Made by a program: the position numbers and the translations under genes
The notes under the pieces: model-generated
Told to the model about the DNA's origin: nothing
Databases searched by the model: none
Seen by the model: only the letters and a program-made list of their open reading frames with translations
Shown: positions 42,108 through 51,934 of the stretch, piece by piece
Position numbering within the stretch: position 1 is the stretch's first letter
Layout of the letters: the number at the start of each line of letters is the position of its first letter
Assembly (NCBI RefSeq): GCF_002119765.1
Contig: NZ_CP021112.1
Location: 5,140,501-5,204,500 of the forward strand
Direction: 5' to 3'
Length of the DNA stretch: 64,000 bases
Source of the DNA: Pseudorhodoplanes sinuspersici
Lineage (GTDB): Bacteria > Pseudomonadota > Alphaproteobacteria > Rhizobiales > Xanthobacteraceae

Positions 42108-43322
42108 ATGAAATACCGGTCCGTTGTCATCGCCACATCCATGGCTCTGGCCGTTGCGCTGGCCACTGTGAGCTCGTCGTCCGCGCAAAACGTCATCAAG
42201 ATCGGCGACATCAACAGCTACAAGGCGATGTCGGCCAATCTCGGACCATACCGGAAAGGCGTCGATCTCGCGGTCGAAGAAATCAACGCGGCTGGCGGCC
42301 TCTTGGGCAAAACACTTGAAATCGTCGCGCGCGATGACGGGGCCAATCCCGGTGACGCGGTCCGCATGGCTGACGACCTGCGCCTCAATGCAAAAGTCGA
42401 CATTCTCACCGGCACGATCCTGTCGCATGTCGGTCTCGCCGTGGCCGACTATGCCAGGCAACACAAGGTTTTCTTCCTGGCCTCCGCGCCGCTGACCGAC
42501 AAGATCGTCTGGGATTCCGGCAACCGCTACACCTTCCGCCTGCGGCCATCGACTTACAGCCATGCCGCCGCGCTTGTGCCGCATGCGGCCGCTCTCAAAC
42601 GCAAGCGCTGGGCTTTCGTCTATCCCAATTATGAATACGGACAATCGGCTGTTGCGACGTTCAAGAGCCTTTTGAAAGCCGCGCAGCCCGATGTCGAATT
42701 CGTCATTGATCTGGCCCCTCCCCTTGGCAAGATCGATTCTGCGTCTGTCGTTCAAGCACTCGCGGATGCCAAGCCCGATGCTGTCTTCAATGTTCTGTTC
42801 GGCGCTGACCTCGCCAAATTCGTGCGTGACGGCGAGACGCGGGATCTGTTCAGCGGCATCGAGGTTGTCAGCCTGCTGACGGGCGAGCCCGAATATCTCG
42901 ATCCTCTTAAAGATGAAGCGCCGAAAAACTGGTATGTCACCGGTTACCCTTGGTATTTGATCAAAACCCCGGAGCACATGGAGTTTCTGACGGCCTACCA
43001 GAAGCGCTATAACGATTATCCGCGCATTTCATCGCTTGTTGGCTACACGACAATCAAGGCGCTTGCGGCAGGTATCGACAAGGCCAAGTCCACCAATTCG
43101 GAAGAGCTGGCCAAAGTCTTCGAGGGCCTGACGTTCCTGTCGCCATCGGGCAAGGTGACTTTCCGCGCCCTCGATCACCAGGCCACACTCGGTCTCTATG
43201 TCGGCCGAACGGCACTGCAAAACGGCAAAGGGGTCATGACCTCCTACGATTATCTCGACGGCGCCAAGTTGCAGCCGGCCGACGACATCGTGCGCAAGAT
43301 GCGCCCGGCCCACACCCAATAA
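42108..43322 (+). CDS. ABC transporter substrate-binding protein (branched-chain amino acid/aromatic type)
   Basis: A 404-residue periplasmic binding protein of the LivJ-like group (Peripla_BP_6). Signal peptide MKYRSVVIATSMALAVALAT with cleavage at SSAQN, then IKIGDINSYKAMSANLGPYR, AVEEINAAGGLLGKTLEIVA and NYEYGQSAVATFKSLL. GAGGGG precedes ATG 42108. Members often bind aromatic acids. It lies 67 bases after the Rieske oxygenase gene, suggesting uptake of its substrate. No LivHMGF permease or ATPase genes follow. Confidence 0.92.
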   Translation: MKYRSVVIATSMALAVALATVSSSSAQNVIKIGDINSYKAMSANLGPYRKGVDLAVEEINAAGGLLGKTLEIVARDDGANPGDAVRMADDLRLNAKVDILTGTILSHVGLAVADYARQHKVFFLASAPLTDKIVWDSGNRYTFRLRPSTYSHAAALVPHAAALKRKRWAFVYPNYEYGQSAVATFKSLLKAAQPDVEFVIDLAPPLGKIDSASVVQALADAKPDAVFNVLFGADLAKFVRDGETRDLFSGIEVVSLLTGEPEYLDPLKDEAPKNWYVTGYPWYLIKTPEHMEFLTAYQKRYNDYPRISSLVGYTTIKALAAGIDKAKSTNSEELAKVFEGLTFLSPSGKVTFRALDHQATLGLYVGRTALQNGKGVMTSYDYLDGAKLQPADDIVRKMRPAHTQ

Positions 43323-43427
43323 TCGCGTCCATCCATCGGCGGATCCGGCACCACCTCTGTTAATATGACGCGGCTTTGACCGGAGATTGCGGCTCGCGGC
43401 CCGCCTGCGAAGCCCTATATTTATCAG

Positions 43428-44783
43428 ATGATGATGCCGGTCGTGACCAGATGGCTCGCGGCTATAGGGAGCGCGGCTCTGATTCTCGCGCTCTTGGCCG
43501 CCCTCCTAGCCGGCGCACAAGCTGCGCCTGGCAAGCGGGTTCTTGTTATCGAGATCAAGGGTGCCATCAGCGTGGCCGCGCAACGTCAGGTTTCGCGCGC
43601 CATCGACCTGGCCCGCCGGGACGATGCTGCAGCGATCCTGATCAACCTCGATACGCCGGGCGGCCTTGTCAGCGCCACCCGCGATATCATCCGCGACCTT
43701 GTCGCTTCGCCGGTTCCCATCATTGTTTACGTCGCACCGAGCGGTGCCCGGGCAGCCTCGGCGGGCACCTTCCTTGTATACGCCTCGCATCTTGCTGCCA
43801 TGGCACCCGGGACCAATCTGGGCGCAGCAACGCCGGTGCAGATGGGCGGCATTCCGGGCGTGCCGCAGCCCAAGGATGACAAGAAACCTGCCGAGCCGAG
43901 TGCGGCTGAAAAGAAATCGATCAACGATGTCATCGCGCTACTGCGCAGCCTCGCCCAGATGCGCGGACGCGATCTCGACTTTGCGGAAAAGGCGGTGCGC
44001 GATGCCGCCACCCTCACCGCCACAGAAGCCCGCGCGCAGGGCGTGATCGAAATCGTGGCCAGCAATGTGCCGGATGTGCTGGCACAAGCCGACGGGCGCC
44101 GCGTAACCGTCGCTGGCGCAGACCGGACCTTGTCCACACGCGACGCTGAAATCGTGAATGTCACGCCCGACTGGCGAACCCAGTTGCTCGCCATCATCGC
44201 CGATCCCAATGTAGCGTTCATCCTGCTGCTGATCGGCATTTACGGCCTGTTGTTCGAATTCTGGACGCCCGGCGCGATCATCCCCGGAGTGCTTGGCAGC
44301 ATCTGCCTGCTGCTGGGATTGATCGCGCTTTCAGTATTACCGGTTCAATATGGCGCGCTCGGTCTGCTGCTGCTGGGTATTGCGTTGATGATTGGCGAGG
44401 CCTTCACGCCCGGCATCGGCGCTCTGGGCATCGGCGGGCTTATCGCCTTCGTGGTTGGATCATTTTACCTGTTCGAAACCGATGGCGCCGATTTCGATCT
44501 ACGTGTTTCGCTTGCGGTGATTGCCGGTGCGGCGATCGTCAGCGCCGGATTTGCCTTTCTCGTTCTCGGCGCGGCGGTTAAGGCGCGTCACCGTCCAGTC
44601 ACGCTCGGTCTGGATGACATGCTCGGCACCCGGGGCATGGTGATTGACTGGCAGGGTGAGCAAGGCCATGTCCGCGTCCAGGGCGAAATCTGGAATGCGC
44701 GCGGCAACCATGCCTTCGGAAACGGAGACATTGTGCGCGTGCAGCAGCGCAAAGGCCTGACCCTGTTCGTCGAACCGGGATAG
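43428..44783 (+). CDS. Long-form NfeD protein (membrane serine protease ClpP-like)
   Basis: A 451-residue membrane protease. Signal/TM segment (AIGSAALILALLAALLAGAQ), then a ClpP-like domain with LINLDTPGGLVSATRDIIRD and the catalytic Ser in ARAASAGTFLVYASH; a Lys partner lies further on, as in archaeal 1510-N. Four to five membrane helices follow (AFILLLIGIYGLLFEFWTPG, GLLLLGIALMIGEAFTPGIG) and a C-terminal OB-type NfeD domain (MLGTRGMVIDWQGEQGHVRV). Three ATG codons stand in tandem at the start. It is paired with a slipin gene 15 bases downstream, the standard nfeD-slipin operon. Confidence 0.94.
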   Translation: MMMPVVTRWLAAIGSAALILALLAALLAGAQAAPGKRVLVIEIKGAISVAAQRQVSRAIDLARRDDAAAILINLDTPGGLVSATRDIIRDLVASPVPIIVYVAPSGARAASAGTFLVYASHLAAMAPGTNLGAATPVQMGGIPGVPQPKDDKKPAEPSAAEKKSINDVIALLRSLAQMRGRDLDFAEKAVRDAATLTATEARAQGVIEIVASNVPDVLAQADGRRVTVAGADRTLSTRDAEIVNVTPDWRTQLLAIIADPNVAFILLLIGIYGLLFEFWTPGAIIPGVLGSICLLLGLIALSVLPVQYGALGLLLLGIALMIGEAFTPGIGALGIGGLIAFVVGSFYLFETDGADFDLRVSLAVIAGAAIVSAGFAFLVLGAAVKARHRPVTLGLDDMLGTRGMVIDWQGEQGHVRVQGEIWNARGNHAFGNGDIVRVQQRKGLTLFVEPG

Positions 44784-44798
44784 ACAACGGAGAGCGTC

Positions 44799-45557
44799 AT
44801 GTTCGATTTCCTGTTTCCAGGCTTTTCGGGGCTGCTGATTCCCGTCATTGCTGTAATTGCGCTGCTCTTTTATGCGTTCCGCATCTTGCGGGAGTACGAG
44901 CGCGGTGTGGTGTTCATGCTCGGCCGGTTCTGGAAGGTGAAAGGCCCCGGTCTTGTCATCGTCATTCCCTTCATCCAGCAGATGGTGCGTGTCGATCTGC
45001 GAACGCGCGTCTTCGATGTGCCGTCGCAGGATGTGATTTCTCACGACAACGTATCGGTCAAAGTCAATGCGGTGCTCTATTTTCGTGTAATCGATCCCGA
45101 AAGAGCGATCCTGCAGGTCGAGCATTTCTTCGATGCGACAAGCCAGCTCGCGCAGACGACATTGCGCTCGGTGCTCGGCCAGCATGATCTGGACGAGATG
45201 CTCGCAGAGCGCGGCAAGCTCAATCTCGACATCCAGAAAATCCTCGACGAGCAGACCGACGCGTGGGGCATCAAGGTGTCGAATGTCGAGATCAAGCATA
45301 TCGACCTCAACGAAACCATGATCCGCGCTATCGCCAAGCAGGCGGAAGCCGAACGTATTCGCCGTGCCAAGGTGATCGATGCCGAGGGCGAGTTTCAGGC
45401 GGCTCAGCGGCTTGCCGATGCCGGGCAGATCTTCGCCTCGCGCCCGGAAGCGATGCAGCTGCGCTATCTCACGGCATTGCAGAATATCGCCGGCGAGCGC
45501 GCCTCGACGATCGTACTGCCATTGCCGACGAACTTGCTCGACAAATTACGAAGCTAG
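44799..45557 (+). CDS. Slipin / stomatin-like SPFH protein
   Basis: A 252-residue membrane-anchored SPFH protein. One N-terminal hydrophobic span ([20 protein letters not shown]) precedes the SPFH domain, with [40 protein letters not shown] and [21 protein letters not shown] helical C-terminus follows ([20 protein letters not shown]). Slipins oligomerise in lipid microdomains and are cleaved or partnered by NfeD proteases. Its 3' end overlaps the convergent response-regulator gene by 12 bases. Confidence 0.94.
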   Translation: MFDFLFPGFSGLLIPVIAVIALLFYAFRILREYERGVVFMLGRFWKVKGPGLVIVIPFIQQMVRVDLRTRVFDVPSQDVISHDNVSVKVNAVLYFRVIDPERAILQVEHFFDATSQLAQTTLRSVLGQHDLDEMLAERGKLNLDIQKILDEQTDAWGIKVSNVEIKHIDLNETMIRAIAKQAEAERIRRAKVIDAEGEFQAAQRLADAGQIFASRPEAMQLRYLTALQNIAGERASTIVLPLPTNLLDKLRS

Positions 45558-46055
45558 GACCCTGAGCGGCGCGTGCCGGCTTTCCAGCACCGCCATGCGT
45601 TGCGACATCAGCACCTCCACAGCGGCGCAGGCCCGTGCCGGGCTGTATGGCTTTTGCAGGGTGGTAGAGAGCGGTAAGTTGCGGACTTCTTCCAGCCGGC
45701 CCCAGCGGCCGGATGCATAAATGACCGGCAGATCCGGCAGCAGCCCTCGCGCCTGCTCGGCGAGTGCGGCGCCGTCAAGCTCGCCGGGCAGATTGATGTC
45801 GGTGAACAAGATGTCGACCCGGGAACCGGTCGACAGATGGGCCAGAGCTTCGGAGGCGTTGGACACCGAGTGAACAGAGAAACCGTGCTCTTCCAGCGCT
45901 TCGCCGATAATCTCGGCAATCAGGGATTCGTCCTCGACCAGAAGCACGCAGGTTTGCGACGATTCGACCGTTCGCAGACCTTGTTCGTTGGGTTCTTGCT
46001 CGTCCTGAGCAGACCGTTCGTCCTTGGCCTTCCCGTTCCAGGTGTCCTGATCCAT
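45546..46055 (-). CDS. Stand-alone response regulator (receiver domain only)
   Basis: A 169-residue protein with a ~45-residue hydrophilic N-terminus and one receiver domain: [20 protein letters not shown] (acidic pocket), phospho-acceptor Asp in [11 protein letters not shown], then [10 protein letters not shown] and the conserved Lys in [10 protein letters not shown]. No output domain is present, so it is CheY-like or a phosphorelay partner of an unlinked kinase. GAGGGGG lies just before ATG 46055. It is convergent with, and overlaps, the slipin gene. Confidence 0.9.
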   Translation of the reverse strand: MDQDTWNGKAKDERSAQDEQEPNEQGLRTVESSQTCVLLVEDESLIAEIIGEALEEHGFSVHSVSNASEALAHLSTGSRVDILFTDINLPGELDGAALAEQARGLLPDLPVIYASGRWGRLEEVRNLPLSTTLQKPYSPARACAAVEVLMSQRMAVLESRHAPLRVLAS

Positions 46056-46168
46056 GATCAGCCCCCTCTTTACGCAACATCCGGGTGAGCAAATCCTGCC
46101 CGGCGGATTTGTTCGCAAAGTGTCTAAAATTTAACAAGCCAAGGGATAACAGCGGGTTAAGTTAAAGA

Positions 46169-46867
46169 ATGGCTAGCAGAGACACCGCCCGTGAAACTGG
46201 CCTTGTCGAGATCACCCCGGAGGTGCTCCTGAAGGCCTATGCCTGCGGCATTTTCCCGATGGCGGAGAATGCCGATGACCCCTCGCTCTACTGGATCGAG
46301 CCGGAGCATCGCGGCCTGATCCCGCTGGACGGGTTCCATGTTCCCCGCCGGCTGGCTCGCACGATCCGCAGCGATCAGTTCGAGGTTTTCATCGACCGCG
46401 ATTTCGAGGCGACCATTGACGGCTGCGCGGAGCCCCAGGCCGGGCGGTCCCGCACTTGGATCAACGGCCGGATTCGCTCGCTCTATTGCAAGCTGCACGA
46501 AATCGGTCATTGCCATTCGGTCGAGACCTGGCGCGACGGCAAACTGGTCGGCGGCCTTTACGGCGTGCGGCTTGGCCGTGCGTTCTTCGGCGAGAGCATG
46601 TTCCATCGCGAACGCGATGCCTCGAAGGTGGCGCTGGTCCATCTCGTCGCGCGCCTGCGCGCTGGCGGCTTCACCCTGCTCGATACGCAATTCGTCACAT
46701 CGCATCTGTCTGGCTTTGGTGCGATCGAAGTCAGCAAGCGGCTCTACAATCGCATGCTGGAACGCGCGCTGGAGGACGAAGCCGATTTCTTCGCACTCGA
46801 CAACGATCCGGTGCCCGGTGCGGCGGCGCTTGCCGCACTCGGAATAAAAATACAACCGTCATCCTGA
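46169..46867 (+). CDS. aat: Leucyl/phenylalanyl-tRNA--protein transferase
   Basis: A 232-residue enzyme that adds Leu or Phe to N-terminal Arg or Lys, marking proteins for ClpAP (N-end rule). Hallmarks: [80 protein letters not shown] and [20 protein letters not shown]. Length is standard. In many alphaproteobacteria it follows accC directly; here 7.9 kb intervene. Confidence 0.97.
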   Translation: MASRDTARETGLVEITPEVLLKAYACGIFPMAENADDPSLYWIEPEHRGLIPLDGFHVPRRLARTIRSDQFEVFIDRDFEATIDGCAEPQAGRSRTWINGRIRSLYCKLHEIGHCHSVETWRDGKLVGGLYGVRLGRAFFGESMFHRERDASKVALVHLVARLRAGGFTLLDTQFVTSHLSGFGAIEVSKRLYNRMLERALEDEADFFALDNDPVPGAAALAALGIKIQPSS

Positions 46868-46882
46868 TGACGGGGCGCAAGC

Positions 46883-46950
46883 TAGAGCGTTTTCAAGCGA
46901 AGTGAGTACCGGTTCGCGTGAAGAAAACGCGTCAAAACAAAAAAGCGAGA
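46883..46950. repeat. RIME-type intergenic palindrome
   Basis: A sequence of the rhizobial RIME type. GCGTTTTC (46887-46894) pairs with GAAAACGC (46923-46930), around a conserved-looking middle with GTACCGGTTCGCGTG. It lies 15 bases after the aat stop. Fragments resembling its left end are found at 38232-38252 and 56786-56812. Confidence 0.8.
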
Positions 46951-46990
46951 GCCCTTCTGGCTTTGATTCCATAAAAGCCAGAAGGGCTCT
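46948..46990. terminator. Strong hairpin between convergent aat and DUF2155 genes
   Basis: Perfect 17-base arms, AGAGCCCTTCTGGCTTT (46948-46964) and AAAGCCAGAAGGGCTCT (46974-46990), with a nine-base loop. It abuts the RIME element. A bidirectional terminator is likely given its place between two convergent genes, although T tracts are short. Confidence 0.6.
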
Positions 46991-47094
46991 AGCACAGACG
47001 CACTGGTCTGCGCCGTGATGGACGGCTGTGAATCGCATCTCACAACGAATACCGATCACGACGATGACCTGGAATCGGTTCGATCCAAAGTGAT

Positions 47095-48048
47095 TTAGCG
47101 GATCGGTGCCGGGAATGCGCGATTGAACTCCGCCGGCCGCTGCGGCTGAGCTTGCGGCCGCGGACGCGGCCGTTGTGCCGCTTGCGGCTGACGCGGCGCA
47201 GGCGAGGTCTGCTGTGCTGGTGCCTGTTGTTCCGTGCCGGCTTGCGGGATCGAAGCAGGATCTTCGGCGACCTTTACCAGCGGCTGCTTACAATCGGTCA
47301 ACCATACATCGTAAATAGGGTGTTCCACGGCATTGAGGCCGGGGCTTGCCGCGAACATCCAGCCGGCGAAGATGCGCCGCACCTCGCCCTGCAACGTCAC
47401 CTCGCTCACCTCGACGAAGGAATCGGTGGCAGCCGCTTCGGTCGGCGGACGCGTGTAGCAGACACGCGGCACGACCTGCAGCGCACCGAATTGTACGGTT
47501 TCGCCGATCGCCACATCAAACGAGATGATGCGGCCGGTGATCTTGTCGAGACCGGAAAATACCGCAGTCTGATTCGGGATCTTCTGGGTCGGCGGCGCGC
47601 TCACCACCTCGTCGCCGGGCTGCGGCGCTGTGTTGGCCGGCTGCGGCGTACCGCGCGGCTGACGAACCCCTGGCGGCAGGCCCGGCGTGACACCGGATTG
47701 CTGGGATGCCGGCCCGCCATCTGCCGGCGGCAACGGCTCGGCCTGAATGGGAGCAGGCGCGCGGCGCGCCGATGGCGGCGGTCCAGGCGGCAGGCGTTCC
47801 GGGAACTGATCGGGCGATTCCTGCGGGAATTGCTGGCGCCGCGGCGGCGGCTCACCGAAAGGCTGAGGGAATGGACTTTGCTGCTGCCGCCCGCCGGGAA
47901 CGCCGGCCGGGGGCCGCGGCGGTGAGGGATCACCAAAGATCGAGCCGAACTGGGCGCTCGCATCGGAGGCCACAAGACAAAGCATGATCGCGCTTGCCGC
48001 CGCAGCGACCAGCCCGGCAGTCTGGTGTCGTGTCGAAACGACCGTCAT
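47095..48048 (-). CDS. DUF2155 domain protein
   Basis: A 317-residue exported protein. Signal peptide (QTAGLVAAAASAIMLCLVAS, cleavage at ASAQ), then about 120 residues rich in Pro, Gln and Arg. The DUF2155 domain follows (TAVFSGLDKITGRIISFDVA, VPRVCYTRPPTEAAATDSFV, FAGWMFAASPGLNAVEHPIY, DVWLTDC), and the tail is again Pro/Gln-rich. Two Cys may form a disulfide. The function is unknown; the gene is usually next to NDUFA12 in alphaproteobacteria, where here it is 5.9 kb away on the same strand. ATG 48048 is chosen; a longer frame from 48291 lacks a signal at its start. Confidence 0.88.
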   Translation of the reverse strand: MTVVSTRHQTAGLVAAAASAIMLCLVASDASAQFGSIFGDPSPPRPPAGVPGGRQQQSPFPQPFGEPPPRRQQFPQESPDQFPERLPPGPPPSARRAPAPIQAEPLPPADGGPASQQSGVTPGLPPGVRQPRGTPQPANTAPQPGDEVVSAPPTQKIPNQTAVFSGLDKITGRIISFDVAIGETVQFGALQVVPRVCYTRPPTEAAATDSFVEVSEVTLQGEVRRIFAGWMFAASPGLNAVEHPIYDVWLTDCKQPLVKVAEDPASIPQAGTEQQAPAQQTSPAPRQPQAAQRPRPRPQAQPQRPAEFNRAFPAPIR

Positions 48049-48247
48049 AGAGGCCCCGGTAATAGCGCAATCCGCCCGCGCAACGGGATTGCAAGTCCCC
48101 CCGGTTAACATGTCGAATGCGGCGGCGAAAGGGCGATCGGCTTCCGGATACCCCCTCTCGCCCGCTTGCAGCGCCGGTTGCCTCCAGTCATGCTGAATCC
48201 ATCGAGAGTGCCGCAAAGGCGCCTGATCACAGGGAGGAACCTCGCTC

Positions 48248-49237
48248 ATGCCGTCGATCATCGGTCGCCGGGCGATGCTGATGCTTATCACCGCCGCCCT
48301 TTTCTATCCGACCATCACCACCGCACAGACATATCCCAACCGTCCGATCACCATTGTCGTGCCACTGGCCGCCGGTAGTGGTCTGGATGCCCTTGTTCGG
48401 ATCTATGCGGAGAAGTTGCAATCGAACCTCGGCCAGCCAGTCGTTGTTGAAAATCGTCCCGGTGCCGCATTGATGCTCGCAGCCTCGACTGTCGCGAAAG
48501 CGCCGCCGGATGGCTATACGCTGCTGGTCTCGACATCGTCGGCGATGGCGATCAATCCGGTTCTCTACAAGAAGGTGAACTACGACCATGTGAAGGATTT
48601 CGTGCCGATCTCCTTCTACGTGAAATCGCCTATGATCCTTGTCATTAATCCCGATCTGCCGGCGAAGACCGTTCCCGAACTCATCAAGCTGGTGAAGGAT
48701 TCCAAAACGCCGCTGACCTATTCATCGCCGGGCGCCGGCGTCGCGCAACATCTGTCGATGGAATACATGAAGAAGCGGTTCGGCCTCGAAATCACGCATG
48801 TGCCCTACAAGAATACGCCGCAATCGATCGCCGACATCGTCGCAGGACACGTCAATCTCGGCTTTGCCGAAGCCGGCGCATCGCTGCCGCTCATTCGGGA
48901 AGGCAAGCTGCGCCCCCTTGCGGTCTCGGCGACAACACGCATTCCGTCCCTGCCCGACGTACCGCCTTTCGCAGAAGCGGCGAACGCGCCGGATTTCGAA
49001 GCGGTGTCCTGGCACATGCTGTTCGCGCCGGCGGCCACGCCGAGACCTATCGTCGAACGCCTGCACGCCGAAATGAAGAAGATCATGCTCGATCCGGAGA
49101 TGATCAAGCTCACCGAAAAGATCGGCCTGCTCCCCGTCGATACGCCCTCGATCGACGGCATCCAGACCTACCTTACGTCCGAACGCGACAAATGGGGCTC
49201 GCTGGTGAAGCAGCTCGGTCTCGAGGGAACGATGTAG
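48248..49237 (+). CDS. Bug-family solute receptor
   Basis: A 329-residue periplasmic binding protein. Signal peptide (GRRAMLMLITAALFYPTITT, cleavage at TAQ) and the hallmark TYPNRPITIVVPLAAGSGLD, then ENRPGAALMLAASTVAKAPP. Compared with the first Bug protein (27723-28694), the usual PGG is replaced by AGS in the ligand loop. AGGGAGGAACC precedes the ATG. No TctAB permease is nearby, so it is an orphan receptor that would use an unlinked permease or serve in sensing. Confidence 0.92.
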   Translation: MPSIIGRRAMLMLITAALFYPTITTAQTYPNRPITIVVPLAAGSGLDALVRIYAEKLQSNLGQPVVVENRPGAALMLAASTVAKAPPDGYTLLVSTSSAMAINPVLYKKVNYDHVKDFVPISFYVKSPMILVINPDLPAKTVPELIKLVKDSKTPLTYSSPGAGVAQHLSMEYMKKRFGLEITHVPYKNTPQSIADIVAGHVNLGFAEAGASLPLIREGKLRPLAVSATTRIPSLPDVPPFAEAANAPDFEAVSWHMLFAPAATPRPIVERLHAEMKKIMLDPEMIKLTEKIGLLPVDTPSIDGIQTYLTSERDKWGSLVKQLGLEGTM

Positions 49238-49264
49238 CGTAGCCGCTACGCAAACGAGGGCAGT

Positions 49265-50533
49265 CTAGGCCGGGCGGGCGTGGAAGAATTCGCTGCAATA
49301 ATAAAGCAGCGCAACCGCGGCAAATCCTGCGCCCGCGCACGACGTCGCAATCCATCCGCCATGGACATATACCGCACTCGCAATGGCCGAGCCGACAGCA
49401 CCGCCAAAAAACGCCGATGCCATATACAGCGCGTTCAGCCGGCTGCGAATCTCCGGGCCAAGCACATAGATCGCGCGCTGACCGAGAACGAGATTGAGGA
49501 TGCACCCGACATCCAGAAGAATGGCTGCGGCGACGAGAAGCGCAATCGAACCGACAACAACGCCGAGCGCGGCAACAACAAATGAAAAGAGAACGAGAAA
49601 CAGCGCGGAACCTGTTGCTGACCGCGTCCATCCGCGGTCGGCAACGCGTCCGGCCACCGGAGAGACCAGTGCACCGGCGGCGCCAGCCAGAGCAAAAACG
49701 GCGATGCCGCGCTGGCCCCATCCAAAAGCCGGACTCGCAAGCAATAAGGGCACCGTCGTCCAGAACAGGCTGAACGCTGCGAACATCGCCGCCTGATACA
49801 AGGCGCGGCGGCGCAGAATGGTTGTGTCGCGCCAGACCGGCCAGAGCGAGGCAATCAACCGGCGATAGGCAAAACCGCCCTCGGGACGGCGCATGGGCAA
49901 ATTCCAGCGCAGCAGCGCCGCAAGACACGCCATGAGGATCGCGGCAAGCCCGAACACGGCGCGCCAGCCAGCCAAGTCGGCGATCAGACTCGCCACCGGC
50001 CGCGCCAGCAAAATCCCTGTCATGACGCCGCTGACAACCTTGCCGACGGTTGCTCCGCGATGGGCTTCTGGCGAAAGCGTTGCTGCGAAAGGCACCAACA
50101 TCTGTGCAACAACCGCGCACCCACCAAGTACCAGCGCCGCCGCAAGAAAAGCGGGCTCCGAACCTGCAAGAGCCGAAATCGCAAGGCTCGCACTCACGGC
50201 AAGCAGCGTCAGCACAACGAGTCTGCGGTTTTCAACGAGATCGCCGAGTGGTACCAGGAGAAGAAGACCGATGGCGTAACCGACCTGCGTGAACGTCACC
50301 ATCAGGCTCGCCAGGACCGGACTGAGCCCGATGTCGGGGCCAATCAATCCGATCAGCGGCTGCACATAATAGATGTTGGCAACGGCTGCGCCTGCAGCGA
50401 ACGCGAACAGAAAGATCAGCGCGCCCGACATCGGGGTCGGCGTCGGTGTTTGTTCAGTCGCGACAGGCCCGGCGGTCTGTCCTGCAAGCTGACCAACTCC
50501 ACCCTCACCGCCCGGATGCTCGATGCGCGCCAT
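49265..50533 (-). CDS. MFS transporter (DHA-type)
   Basis: A 422-residue major facilitator with 12 predicted membrane helices. The N-terminal 35 residues are hydrophilic, followed by GALIFLFAFAAGAAVANIYY, the motif GLLLLVPLGDLVENRRLVVL (motif A-like GD..ENRR) and PVAGRVADRGWTRSATGSAL in the second half. It resembles small-molecule or sugar efflux carriers; the substrate is unknown. The start is ATG 50533, directly after a GTG. It converges with the Bug gene, 27 bases apart. Confidence 0.88.
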   Translation of the reverse strand: MARIEHPGGEGGVGQLAGQTAGPVATEQTPTPTPMSGALIFLFAFAAGAAVANIYYVQPLIGLIGPDIGLSPVLASLMVTFTQVGYAIGLLLLVPLGDLVENRRLVVLTLLAVSASLAISALAGSEPAFLAAALVLGGCAVVAQMLVPFAATLSPEAHRGATVGKVVSGVMTGILLARPVASLIADLAGWRAVFGLAAILMACLAALLRWNLPMRRPEGGFAYRRLIASLWPVWRDTTILRRRALYQAAMFAAFSLFWTTVPLLLASPAFGWGQRGIAVFALAGAAGALVSPVAGRVADRGWTRSATGSALFLVLFSFVVAALGVVVGSIALLVAAAILLDVGCILNLVLGQRAIYVLGPEIRSRLNALYMASAFFGGAVGSAIASAVYVHGGWIATSCAGAGFAAVALLYYCSEFFHARPA

Positions 50534-50783
50534 CACAAATCTCTTTGGAAAAATGCTGGCCCGACACCAGTTGTGCCGGCCTCAGGTAGAAGCCGGTCAA
50601 AACGGTTTCAATCGCAACCTTTGTATAGGTTGCAGCACAAGAAAAAGAGAAGACGTTCGGGAGGAACGACCGCCGTTCGCGGCGGTAAACGCCATAAGGC
50701 GCCTCGTCGCCTTGATGCGGCCGTTTCGCTCAGTGTCTCTATCAAGCGATGCGAAATGGGCGGCAGATATTTTGCCGCAGCGA

Positions 50784-51908
50784 TCAGGCCGCAGCGACTG
50801 ACGCGGGCCTCGCGATGCGAATGCCGCGCTGTTCCAGCAGCGGCAGCACATTGTCGCGGAAATACGGGAATTCCTCGACATAGTCGACGAACGACAAGGT
50901 CGTACCGCGGAAGCCGGCGGCATGCAGTGCGGCAATGCCGTCAGCCACTTGCTCTGGCGTTCCCGTCAGCGGGAAGCCGCCATGACCAGCGGCCATGCGA
51001 TCGCGGATCAGCGCCAGCAGGTCATGCGGGAACGATTGCGCGTGCGCGAATTGCAGCCGCACCAGATTATCGACCGCATCCCAGTCGGCATGCGTTTTAC
51101 CGGAATGCTCGAGATAGGATTTCGCTTCGGCTTCCGTCGGACGGCACACCACATGAGAGAATGTCAGCACATCGACATCGCGCCCAACCTGCTTTGCCTG
51201 CTGCTTCAGCGCGGCAATCTCCTCCGTCGAACGCGACAGGTCGATCGCCGGCGTGAACAGAAAATTGGCATTGCGCACGGCGAACTCGCGGCCCTGATTT
51301 GAACCGGCCGCGTTGATGATCGGCAGCGGCACGCCGGGTCGTGGATCGCCAAGCACATTCTTCAGCTTGAAAAACTGCCCGTCCCAATCGAAGGCCTGAT
51401 TGCGCGTCCACAACGCGCGAACGATATCGAACCATTCCTGCGCGTAGCCGTAGCGCGTCTCGTGATCGTCCGGCAGCGTCAAGCCGAGCGCCTCATATTC
51501 TGGCTTGTTCCAGCCCGCGACGATATTCAAGCCGATACGGCCACCGCTGATCTGGTCGATTGTCGCGAGTTGCTTGGCGACGACGACCGGGTGATTGGCG
51601 GCCGTGTGAATTGTCGCAAACACGGTGATCTCGCGCGTCCGCGCCAGCAAGCCGGCGGCCCAGGTCATCGTCTCGAGCACGCTGCCGTGGAAATTGGTTT
51701 CGCCGCCGTAACCGATCCAGCGCGCGATCGGCAGCATGAAATCGATTCCGGCGTCATCGAGAAGCGCCGCCAGTTTCAGGTTATTGTCCCACGAACTGTT
51801 CCAGCGTTCGGGAAGCTTCGTCACCGTCATGCCGCCGGAACAATTGGAGGCGAAGGTACCAAGTAGAAACTGGTTGCGGTCGAACATCCGGTTCTGTGAC
51901 GGCATCAT
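50784..51908 (-). CDS. LLM-class flavin-dependent monooxygenase
   Basis: A 374-residue luciferase-like oxygenase (bacterial alkanesulfonate/SfnG type). Features: FDRNQFLLGTFASNCSGGMT, AALLDDAGIDFMLPIARWIG, ATIHTAANHPVVVAKQLATI, DQISGGRIGLNIVAGWNKPE (FMN site) and FKLKNVLGDPRPGVPLPIIN. SsuD/SfnG-type enzymes use FMNH2 and oxygen to break C-S bonds. GGAGAG precedes ATG 51908. It is divergent from the MarR-like gene across an AT-rich, dyad-rich spacer. Its substrate is unproven; no flavin reductase is adjacent. Confidence 0.93.
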   Translation of the reverse strand: MMPSQNRMFDRNQFLLGTFASNCSGGMTVTKLPERWNSSWDNNLKLAALLDDAGIDFMLPIARWIGYGGETNFHGSVLETMTWAAGLLARTREITVFATIHTAANHPVVVAKQLATIDQISGGRIGLNIVAGWNKPEYEALGLTLPDDHETRYGYAQEWFDIVRALWTRNQAFDWDGQFFKLKNVLGDPRPGVPLPIINAAGSNQGREFAVRNANFLFTPAIDLSRSTEEIAALKQQAKQVGRDVDVLTFSHVVCRPTEAEAKSYLEHSGKTHADWDAVDNLVRLQFAHAQSFPHDLLALIRDRMAAGHGGFPLTGTPEQVADGIAALHAAGFRGTTLSFVDYVEEFPYFRDNVLPLLEQRGIRIARPASVAAA

Positions 51909-51934
51909 TGCGTCTCTCCATTGCGAATGTCGGA

